This document shows positions 25,608-35,330 of a stretch of DNA of 64,000 nt, one piece after another. Position 1 is the first letter of the stretch. The number at the start of each line of letters is the position of its first letter. Origin of the DNA: Saururus chinensis (taxonomy: Eukaryota; Streptophyta; Magnoliopsida; Piperales; Saururaceae); NCBI GenBank assembly GCA_035235625.1, contig CP141146.1, positions 15,122,501 through 15,186,500 on the forward strand, in the 5' to 3' direction. Both the position numbers and the translations under genes were made by a program. The notes beneath the pieces were generated by a model. That model had not been told where the DNA came from, searched no databases, and saw only the letters and a program-made list of their open reading frames with translations.

Positions 25608-28600
25608 ATGTCAAAGGCTGTAGGAAAAACAATGAAAAAGGGGAAACTGTCGAATAAGCTTTATGAAGGGGACCCCCAATGCAAGTCAAGTTATGGAGAT
25701 GTTGTTTGAGAGGACATGTTTTGGTAAGTTTATAGAATGTGAGGTTACACGAAACATGTTCTCTGCCCAAGCCTTCCACTATCTCCTTAAGAGGCATAAG
25801 GGGGATTACCTATTTCAAGTGAATGAGAGGATGAGCATAAAGCTTTCACCGAAGGAATTTTGTATGGTTAGTGGCCTGAGATTTGCTGACTCTACCCCTC
25901 CTCTTCCATCAGTGCCCAAATTCTTGAAGAAAGGTAGCTTCTTACTGCGAATATTTGGGAGGTCGAAGTTATTAATAAGGAAGGAGGAGTTGTTCCAGAA
26001 GATTACAATATGTTAAAATGACAAGGATGTCGTAAAGTTGACAATAGTTCTTGTCTTGAAAAGTTTATTGGTGGGTAGAGGGTGGAACAATAAAGTGGAT
26101 AGGAGATACTTGTAGCTTGTAGATGACCTGGATGGTTTTGATAAGTATCCTTGGGGAAACCTTTGCTACTGAGACACATTGTGGGGTTTAGAGCAAGTTG
26201 CGAGGTCTATGGGCAATATAAATTACAATGTCTATAGTTTTGTGCATGTTGTAACAGTAAGTTTTACTTATTTATTGAATTTGTTAAAACATTTTAGTAA
26301 TTAACTGATGGAGAGTTATGTTTTAGGTGTGGGCAATGGAGAGGATTCCGTTGCTAGGGGATTGCTGTGCAAGCAAAACGAGGAGTACTTTTCCTCTTAT
26401 ATGTAGCTGGGCATCTTACAAGAAGCCCAAATTCGATTATCTTGAGGAGGTGTTTTTTAGTAGGAAGGTATATATTAACTTTTCATTCATTTAGAATGAC
26501 TTATGCTATACACATACATGATACATTTACCTTGCGATATGTATTGATATGTAGGTAAAGGTTTTAAAGGCTATTACTATAGATACTGAGGACAAAGAGT
26601 CCAAGGCACTTATTCATGAAGCTGCAAGTTTGAAGTTCTTCTTAACGAATGAGAGAGTAACATTTACATCATTTGTCAGTCTTCAAACAATTTATGATGG
26701 TGAGGATGTAGATGAGAAGTCTACCTCCGATGATGACTCTACTCGGGAATGGAATTCCTAAGAGGTGGCTCAATCTTTAGAGGAAGATGTAGATGAGAAT
26801 TTTATAGTGAAAAACAGAGTGGCTGGGGAGACTTCCAATTGGAAGGAAGATAGAAAGGAGAAATATAGGGTGGGGGATGAGGGTTTGCATGCCATATTGC
26901 TCGATATATTGTCTTCCTTAAGAAGGATTGAAAATAAAGTAGATAGATTGGAGTTAGAGGTTATGAACAAGGCAACTAAGGAAAAGGTAAAAAGTCTATG
27001 AGGTTTAAGTTTTTTTGACAAATTTGTCAATTGTTATATTTCAATTAAAATGAGCTGGAATGATGTGTTTGTAGGTGCCTGTTGTGGAAGAAAAATTTTC
27101 TTGTCAAATGGATTGCGATTTGCCGCATGTTGATGAAGTAAGTACAGTGTAAAACTATAAAATGGTAAAACTATACAACTGTAAAACTAGAAAACTGGAA
27201 GATAAAGAGGATGAGGAAGATAAAGAGGAAGAGAAGGAGGAGGAAGAGAAAGATGATAGTATGGAGGTGGAGAAGAAGGAGGAGGAAGAGAAAGAATAGG
27301 AGATGGAGGAAGAGGAAGAAGAGCAGGAGGAGAAGGAGGATGAAGAGGAAGAGGAGGATGAGGAGGCTGAGAAGGAGAAGGAAGAGAAGGGGGAGGATGC
27401 AAAGGAGGTTGAGAAGGAGAAGGAGGATGAGGCTTATAAGGAAGAGAAGGATGAGAAGGAGGAGGATGCAAAGGAGGAGGAGGAGGAGGAGGCAGCTGAG
27501 ACGGAAAAGGAGGAGAAGGGAGAAGATGTAAAGGAGAAGGAGGAGGATGGGGGTGTCATCGGGACTATTGTTGTAGTTGAGGTACAGATAATTTTTGTTT
27601 ATTGAAGGTACTTGCATAGAACAAGAACTGATAGTTTTCTTATCTTCCTATGTAGGACGAAAAAGAAGACAAAAACCTTTAAGTCAGCGTAAATTGGAAA
27701 TTACACCAGCGGGAAGGGTGAGGTCTAAGAGTAAATATTGAAAACCCCCCTACACAGACCCACAAAAAAGGGCAAAAAAAGAAAGGTCACTAAGAAAGAT
27801 ATGGATATGTGCCCTGAACCCCTAAAGGTTAGTACCTCTACCATGAAGAAGGGGAAGAACAATAAATTGCCCATGCTAAGCGAGGCTGCCCAACTGGTTT
27901 TACTAACCCGGTTTCATTTGCGGTTTCATTTGAGGAATACAAGTTAAATAAGTTTTTAGAGAAGGGTGCAAAGAAGTGAGTTCATTTGTTATTATTCCAA
28001 ACGGAGACCTTTTAAATCTAATAATATTTACTTGGCATTGTATTTGATTTGAGGGTTGGTATTTGTAATAAGCATATATGCAGACCTTGGGGGCATTCCA
28101 ATAACCCCAGCATTATTGAAGGGTATTACAAACCCTCGGAGATGGCTAGGAGATAAAGTATGTGTATTAATTTATGTCGTTTTAATATACTTTTGTAAGA
28201 GCTAAGGAAGGAATCTGTATTAATATAATGTGTTTTTCTTTCTATATAGCACATTGATGCTTATGTCACACTCTTGCGCAACAATAGGCCTCGATGGGTG
28301 AGGGACCAAACATTCCACTCGGTGCATTTCCTAGTAAGTTATTATTTTTTGAAATACACTAAACTCTTAACTGTGAAATGTATAACTATGAATAGGACAG
28401 TGGATAATTGTCAATAGGATAGTGGATAACTATCAGGATCAAAGTTAATTTACTGTAATGTGTTTGCAGAGATTACTTGTGCGTGACTGCAAGGATGCAA
28501 TGGATAAGTGGGTGGAATTCGAAAATGCACATGGCAAGCTGCCAGATTTAGGCAAATGGGCCGACATGTGGACATCAGTCCTAGACTCTTTGAAGAGCTT

Positions 28601-29139
28601 GTTGAGTGTTAAAGGAAAACCATTTTTAGAATTTTCACATCATTACTTCCCACTCAATGTCAGCAACAATCATTGGATTTTGGTGGTGCTCCGTATATGG
28701 GAAGTTGATATTAAGATATTTAACCCTCTTTACTCAGGAAAAGACTTGGAAAAGTATGGCACTATGGTGGGTAAGCTGCATGTCCTTATACCTCTAATCC
28801 TCTATAAGTTTGGATAGTTAGATTGTGCCAAATGGTAGACGATGGATATTGTGGAGGTAGTAGGACACCCTAAACAGGTTAACTGTGATTACTGTGGTGC
28901 TCTTGTATACTTATACATGTGGTATTTGTCACATCGATATGCATTTGACTTCACTGGTGAGGACATGCCCCGGCTAAGGAAGTTACTTGCTTACTAGTTA
29001 TGGACAAAAAAATGGTTACAATATGAATTTAGTCATTCATTAATTATTTTCTTTTCATAACATTTAATTGAGGGCTTTACTAATGCAGATGTTGAACCCT
29101 TTTTTTAGAGGATGACAACGCCCTTCCGGAGACATAGAA
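25608..29139 (+). pseudogene. DUF1985 / Ulp1-type (C48) cysteine-protease-like gene, decayed
   Basis: A short first exon starts at the ATG at 25608 (MSKAVGKTMKKGKLSNKLYE) and loses frame near 25665. DUF1985-like sequence follows (25663-26230, with RMSIKLSPKEFCMVSGLRF and LVDDLDGFDKYPWG), interrupted by TAG and TGA. Further exons include 26330-26480, a Lys/Glu-rich linker (27190-27600) and a C48 domain at about 28080-29000. That domain has HIDAYVTLLR, the His motif NNHWILVVL and the oxyanion/Cys motif KQVNCDYCGA, equivalent to the family's Q..N..DCG. The position of the catalytic Asp reads IFNPLYS, so Asp appears replaced by Asn. Ulp1/SENP proteases cleave SUMO; the role of MULE-borne forms is unknown. 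Introns are approximate. Confidence 0.78.
27187..27560 (+). repeat. purine-only (GAG/GAA)n tract encoding a Lys/Glu-rich linker
   Basis: About 370 bases are almost entirely A and G on the plus strand. They are open in the plus frame as an acidic Glu/Lys repeat inside the protease gene. Other open frames over it (Leu-rich on the minus strand, Arg-rich on the plus) are composition artefacts. Confidence 0.85.
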
Positions 29140-30466
29140 GCAACCATAAACCCTGCCAAGTGTTGAAGCACAAACAACACTCAATATATTTAATTAAAAA
29201 TGTTCAAATGTTGTTCAATGTTCAATGTAATGGTGTATTCAGATTTTGTTCTTTTAAATATAATGAGTGTTCAACCATAAACCCTGCCAAGTGTTCAATG
29301 TTTTTGAATTAAAAATACTAAGAACACACATTGAAATATTGTTATTTTATGGTGTTTTAAAACAATGGGATGTACAAATGAGCAATTTAGAGAAAATCAT
29401 ACTAACATAATAGGATGCACCATAGACATTGCATCCAAACGGTACTGGGAAGTGGACAACTGCAAGCTAGGAATAAGAAAAGTGCCAACTAGGAATTGGA
29501 AAACTTCAAGCTAGGAACTGGCAAAAGGAAAGCTGGGAACTGGAAAATGGAAAATGGAAAAGTGTCACCGCATGAGGAGAAAATGGCAAATTGGAAACTA
29601 CAAAAGTATACAGTAAACCTGGAAAGACAAAGAGAGACAAATTGTACTTGTACACCGTTCATATCCACAAGAATACATTTTCTCTTAATGTATGTATTAT
29701 AGACGTAATATAACTAATGTGGGTTTTTCTCGTCGAGATGTCATATGATGAAGGAGAGGTAGTTCGGTCCAAAGCCTTCCCACATTTGCATGTTCCCACA
29801 TGAGAAAGACTACATCATATGACAACCCGTCCCGACGGGAAATTTTTCTACAGTGGTCGCTAGTCCAGGAAAATGTCTTCATCTTCTCAGGTACGACTTC
29901 ATCCTACGATGGTTTTATCTCTAGTAAGGCTTTCTACCTGGGTTGGTTGATCTTTCGACCTAGTTTTGTAATGACATTTATTTCCTTCTTTACATCTTTT
30001 CTCAAGCACGTCTCAATTTACAGCTCCGTATACTCCTTCCATGCAGAAGATTCATTTAGAGGATGATGAGAAATGTGTTACTAGATGAAAAAATGTATTT
30101 TGGGTTGATTATATATTGGACATTACGTAGTTTATGATAATAAGATTTCTGGCAAATTGGATAACTAAATACGGGAAACTGGAAAATGGGAGGACTGGAT
30201 AACTAAAAAACTGGAAAAGTAGACAACTGGATTGCTGATATGATACAAGAAGAGCATGGAAAGTGATACACAAAGTTTGTTGTGTGTTTGGGACATACAT
30301 TGGGATGCAAGTTGTAGGAAATATAATTAAGACAATGCAGCATCAAAACTAATTGAAGTTCCATGCATGTTGACTTATGTTGCTCTCTTGGATATGTTGT
30401 ATGAAGTGTGTAAATGGTCAAAGAAAGAGTACTTATTAAATTTAAGTTTCATATATCCTATTGCAG

Positions 30467-33392
30467 TGCCAATTGACCTTCCACCTTCTCAAATAAATGA
30501 TGATGGAACTCTATATTGCTTCCTTCGATAGAATAAGCTAAGATCGAATGGAATACCATTGATGATAACTAAAGTAAGAAAAGAAAATATTAATGAAGGG
30601 AATATTCGTATCAAAGTGCCGAAATGACATGAGATGAGAAGAAAAGGTGCAAATTGGGAGGACAATATAGGAATAATAGGAGCCATGTGGGAGGAGAATG
30701 ACACATTTTCTAGTATACCATACAACACAACTGTCAATCTCAGTTGTGATGAAGATAAACTCCAATTAGAGGAGGAGAGTAAGATGAAGAAAACACAAAC
30801 CTCCTGAATTGATATTGAGACAAAATCAACACTCGATGACCTAGCAAGTGGAAAGGAAAATTTCGATATCGATTCAAGCATTAATGAGTATGTCCTAAAC
30901 ACAAATGTAGATGATTTTCAATTTGGTCAGGATCCTTATTATACTTCACCATCAGCATATGAAGATGATCCTATAGGAGAGGAGAATAATGATGTAGAAG
31001 AACATGATATGGGTGCTCCAACACCCGAATATCAGCCTTCTCCTAATGATGAAAGGTACAACCAATATGGTGAATATATTTTGTAAGTATATATTATGTA
31101 TGTATATATGTATGAGACTATTGATACAAACTATATTGTGCAGATCAAATAGAAGCAACTGTAATCAACATCCGCCTGTTGATGAAGAAGTGGAAACCAT
31201 AGATAGTCCAAAAATATCAGTTCCAGTTGCAGTTCCATTTCCAGTTGAAAGAATGTAAGTTTGTTTTTTAGTTTGACAGTTTTTCAGTTCCGCAGGTTTA
31301 CAGTGTGCTAGTTTGTCAGTGTGGCAATTTTTTCGTTTGGAAGTTGTTCAATTTAGCAGTTTTTCAGTTTGGCAGTGTTTCAGTGTGTGGGCAGTTATTC
31401 AATTTGTAAGTTTATTTTTTAAGTTTGGCAGTGTATCAATGTGTGGTAGTTTAATAATTTACAATTATAATTTTTAGGAAGAATAAGAGATGGAGACTTG
31501 ATGAAGAACCCCCAAGATTGACCTACAAAACGGCATTACTGGGGAGGATCCCTATATAAATAATGACTTTGGTGTTCAATTAGGGAAGGTCTATGATCGA
31601 GAATAGATATAAATTGGTCAACAGTTAAAGGACAAAGCAATGCTTCAACTTCACATTCACAACATGACCATGGACACTAAGTTTCAGTTTAAGGTTATAT
31701 TCAAATAAATTAAGGTATATAATTAGATGTGTTGTTGAGGACTGCCCGTGGAGACTACATGCCTCGAGAATTAGTGGATGTTTCATGTTCAAAGTGAAGG
31801 AAATGAATTCAGTACATACATGTTTGAAGGCATTACTTGGTGAAGATCATTGTCAAGCAAAAAATGGGATTATCACTGATGCTATATACAGTCGTATGGA
31901 GGGACATGGGTCTTACACATCAGACGATATAAAAAAAGATATTAATGTCAAGTATGGAGTTTCCATAAGTTACCGTAAGGCTTGGAAGGCTAAAGAGGCT
32001 GATGTGGAGAAGTTGAGGGGAGCGTTTGAGGAGTCTTATGCGGACCTTCCAACATATTTACACCAATTGGAAAAGATGAATCTAAGGACTACCAAAAATA
32101 TCCAATACGACATTAGAGACAAATCTTTCCAAATGTGTTTTGTATCATTTGGTGTGTGCGTTGAAAATTTCAAGAGGCACATGCGTAAGGTAATTATCAT
32201 AGACGGCACACATTTAAAAGGACGGTACAAAGGAATCTTATTTGTCGCATTAACTTTGAATGGTGACAATCACTTGTACCCCATTGCATTGGGGATAGGA
32301 GAATTAGAAAACAGCGACTCATGGGAGTGGGTCCTTAAACTTTTGAAGCATGTCCTAGGCCACATTAAAGGGCTGGTTATCATATCTGACAGAAACCGAT
32401 CAATCATTTCACACGTTCAAAAGGTGTTTCCAGACTGTGTACATGGGTATTGTGAATATCATGTGTGGTCTAATATTCACACAAAATTCAAAAATCCAGG
32501 CCTCTTCCCCCATTTTCACATTGCAGCAAAGACAAACCGGTCACAGGTATTTGATGAACAAATGACTATCAGACAAAGGATTAATCCAGATGCGCACAAG
32601 TGGTTAATGGATGTAGATGTAGCAAAATGGGCAAATGTACACTTTCCCGGGAAGAGGTATAATGTTGTGACTTATAATGGGTGCGAGAGTTTTAACTTCA
32701 TGATTAAAGAGCATTGGAAATATCTAATTTTAGCCATATTAAAGGGTATATGCTTAAAGATGTAAGATATGTGGTATCAACGTATCACATGTGCAGGGAA
32801 GTGGATTAATGAATTAACCTTGTGGGTAGAAAATGAGATTGAGGTAATGGTTAAGGAAGCACGTGCACTTGCATGTTATCCTATTAGTGCACATGAGTTT
32901 TATACGAAGTCGTATCTATATGATGATAAAGTTGATTTAGGAGCTAGGACCTGTGGGAAATTCCAGGCCATGGATCTACCATGTGAACATGCACTGGCTG
33001 CATGCTAAAAATGACATATTGATTATCATGCATATTGTTCACCATTTTATAGGGCTGATACATACAAGGAGATTTACAAGTGCGGCATATACCCTGTTCT
33101 ACATAAAGGTCAATGGGAAACACCGGATTTTATAAGTGCAATTCAATTGAAGCCTCCGCATTCAAGGATTCCGGCTGGACAACCAAAGAAGAAGCGAATA
33201 CTCTCACACGGTGAAGAAAAGAGAACAGTGAAGTGTAGTAAATGTAAGGGGTTTGGCTATAACAGGTCTACTTGTCAGTTCCCAGTTAGGCATCATGAGA
33301 GTAATGAAAATGAAGACAGTAGTAGAATAGATATCGGAAAGAGACAAGTCCCTTATGCAAAGAAAAAAAAACAAAAACTCCTTGCAATATGA
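30467..33392 (+). pseudogene. MURA-type transposase of the 10.9-kb MULE, decayed
   Basis: The N-terminal exon from about 30467 (PIDLPPSQINDDGTLYCFL) is broken by TAG (30528-30530 region) and two TGA codons. A second exon lies near 31142-31257. The MuDR N-terminal region (31480-31790) is frame-broken. The main open stretch 31785-32765 holds the transposase core: IIIDGTHLKGRY (first Asp), GLVIISDRNRS (second Asp), CEYHVWSNI (C/H motif) and YNGCESFN. A stop at 32763-32765 and a frameshift near 33005 separate the SWIM region (CGKFQAMDLPCEHALA) and the PFYRADTYKEIYKC segment. The C-terminus has a zinc knuckle CSKCKGFGYNRSTC with Tyr in place of His. The first SWIM Cys also appears to be lost. Several lesions look like C-to-T changes. 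Confidence 0.88.
31260..31455 (-). repeat. CAGTTTTTCAGTTT-type degenerate minisatellite in a MURA intron
   Basis: Many imperfect copies of a 10-14 bp unit (CAGTTTTTCAGTTTGGCAG) fill an intron. The same motif occurs on the opposite strand at 25250-25460, 27150-27205, 29450-29600 and 30160-30235, and on this strand again at 33500-33640 and 34495-34735. Confidence 0.7.
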
Positions 33393-33867
33393 TGCATGTT
33401 TAGCGATATTTTTGTGGATATGAAAGGTGTACAAGGACAATTTTTTGTTTATATTACATTTTTACATGAGGATATCATGTAAGTTCAGGTTTCTGTTTCC
33501 AATTTGACAGTTTCATCGCTTTATGCATTCTGTTTTCTAGTTACCAGCTTTCAGTTTCCCAGTTGCCGGTGTAACAGTTGCCAGTTTTCTCCTTTCCAAT
33601 TTTCCAGTTGCCAGTTTTCCCGTTTTCAGCTAGGTCCATCGTTACATCTCTTTATGTGATACAAAATTTGCACATTTGTGTGATAAAAAATGGAACTGAC
33701 CAAGAACTGAATTTCTTGTATTAGTATTTTTAATAGAACATAAGACAACCATCTGAACATAATTCAAAAACATTGAACTGAGTTTTATGATAGCGAAGAT
33801 AGTTCAAACACATTTAGTTCTGTTTACAGCGAAAATAAATTTCATAATTCTACTTTTTTCACAAGGA

Positions 33868-34212
33868 GAACTAAGCATAGATGAAGTCTAACTTTGGAGC
33901 TCCAGGAAGACATCAGCTTAGCGCAGTTATCATGCAATTAACTGGGGGATCACAGGCGGAACACGTCTCAATTGGGGATCTTCCTCATTGACATCAGTGA
34001 GAATGGCCTATGTCAATTCCTATCAGCGCACTATAATTTTATGCTGCCCTGAGAGAAATTGTCATAGACCAATTGGTTGTCGTCTGTGAGGAAGATCCTC
34101 AATTGAGACGTGCTCCACCTACTGTGATCCCCCTGTTGATCGCAGATAACTGAGCTGAGCTAATGTCTAGGCATCCTGGAGCTCCAAAGTTAGACAGCAT
34201 CTATGCTTAGTT
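33868..34212. mobile_element. foldback insertion in the MULE right arm
   Basis: Two arms of about 130-140 bp are inverted: AACTAAGCATAGATG..GTCTAACTTTGGAGCTCCAGG at the left (33870) and its complement ending ..CATCTATGCTTAGTT at the right (34212). They share GGATCTTCCTCA and GATCACAG.. segments. The loop region is about 34000-34080. No counterpart lies in the left arm, so it inserted after or during formation of the right arm, or was lost on the left. Confidence 0.7.
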
Positions 34213-34302
34213 CTTTGTCTCCGGAAGGGCATTGTCATCCTCTTCATATAACTTATTTGGCTGTTTCCCCTCTTTGATTTTTTTCCATGCAGCCTTTGAC
34301 AT
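34207..34302 (-). pseudogene. 31-codon mini-frame: protease first exon fused to protease 3' end
   Basis: The minus strand from ATG 34302 reads MSKAAWKKIKEGKQPNKLYE and then EDDNALPETKN with a TAA at 34207-34209. The first part equals the start of the left protease exon. The second part equals the residues encoded just before the protease 3' stop near 29139. It is probably a by-product of the internal deletion; expression is untested. Confidence 0.6.
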
Positions 34303-34342
34303 TTCCTATACAAAGATGTTAAATTAAAAATCAATCAACAGG

Positions 34343-34344
<2 letters not shown>

Positions 34345-34404
<60 letters not shown>
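34345..34404. repeat. (TA)n microsatellite
   Basis: An uninterrupted TA run of about 60 bases inside the MULE right arm. Confidence 0.95.
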
Positions 34405-34407
<3 letters not shown>

Positions 34408-34494
34408 ATAATCAAGCTATTAATATATGAAAAAGATAACGCCTAAAAAAAATTAATGCTCACTAATCAAGCTCTTTATTATCCAAAAGATCTA

Positions 34495-34735
34495 GTTTTA
34501 TGGTTTTCCAGTGTTATAGTTTTCCCGTTTTATAGTTTTCTAGTTGTAGGTGGAATTCCTAGTATATAGTTTTCCAGTTTTCCAGTGTTTTAGTTGTCCA
34601 GTTTTATATGTTTCCAGTTATTCAGTTTCATACTTTTCCACTTATTTTATGGCCAATGACCAGTAAAATTTCTGTCAATTTCTAATTTTTCAGTTCTACA
34701 GTTTTCCAGTTGTGTAGTTATTCAGTTCACAGTTG
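34495..34735 (-). repeat. TTTTCCAGTT-type degenerate minisatellite in the MULE right arm
   Basis: Repeated (TA)GTTTTCCAGTTTTATAG-like units, the inverse of the AAAACTGGAAAACTATA units at 25250-25460. Its outer part belongs to the long inverted repeat. Confidence 0.75.
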
Positions 34736-35330
34736 CATATTAATATTTATCATACAATTTCGTCACAGCGGTCAATTTAAGACTAATTCATGCTTAATCA
34801 TCCCAAAAATTAAACACATTAATCATTACTTACTAATCACAACAAGCAATTTGTAACAGCTTAATGTAAAATACCTTCATGAGGGCGAGATGAGGGCAGT
34901 GAGGACAAGGTTGAGTTGAGGCAGTGCAGTCGAGAGCGAGGCCGAGATGAGGGCAGTGAGGGCGAGATGAAGGCGGTGAGGGCGAGATGAGGGCGGTGAG
35001 GGCGAGATGAAGGTGGTGAGGGGGACAAATGAAGTTGGAAATGACAAAGAGGAACACATGGCGAGGGCGACAAACAGATGTTCTCCGGGAAGTGGAGGTG
35101 GCGAGGGAGACAAACAGCTGCTCTCCAAGAAGTTGCGGTGGCGAGGGAGACGAAGAGACACACTATTCACCGAGGAGTCTACTTTGGGGAGGGTATTTTA
35201 GTCAAAAGCGCTCCCACATGTACAAGTTCCCACGTGAGCAAGTCTACTTTGGTAAAAAGTAAAAACTTGCTCATATTTTAGTTATTTGACCAAAGTAAGA
35301 GTCTACTTTGGTCAATTCCTTTTTTTATAA

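Larger units (their letters stand above)
33400..34679 (-). repeat. inverted, internally deleted copy of the protease gene and its flank (inner right arm)
   Basis: Read on the minus strand, 34310-34240 matches the first protease exon at 25600-25660 (TTTGTATAGGAAAT..GTCAAAGGCTG). It then joins directly to GAGGATGACAATGCCCTTCC, which matches the protease 3' end at about 29107-29138. Further on, the match continues to 29280-29680 (TTCAATGTTTTTGAATTA; CTTGTACACC.TTCATATCCACAA), ending at about 33400, right behind the transposase stop. The central 3.4 kb of the protease gene is absent. A hairpin is inserted at 33868-34212. Confidence 0.82.
24426..35321. mobile_element. 10.9-kb Mutator-like element carrying Ulp1-type protease and MURA pseudogenes
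   Basis: Termini read GAGGAATTGACC (24426) and, on the other strand, AAGGAATTGACC (35321). They are flanked by a perfect 9-bp duplication TTTTTATAA (24417-24425 and 35322-35330), the size diagnostic of Mutator elements. Inside, left to right on the plus strand, are a DUF1985/Ulp1-like gene, a MURA transposase gene, and an inverted, internally deleted copy of the left arm. MULEs with an Ulp1-like gene are known in plants (the Kaonashi group). Both genes here carry stops and frameshifts, so the copy is probably no longer autonomous. Confidence 0.93.

Noticed and set aside
27171-27617. 148-codon Leu-rich minus-strand frame that looks like a membrane protein
   Set aside because: It is the complement of the GAG/GAA purine tract; composition alone explains it.
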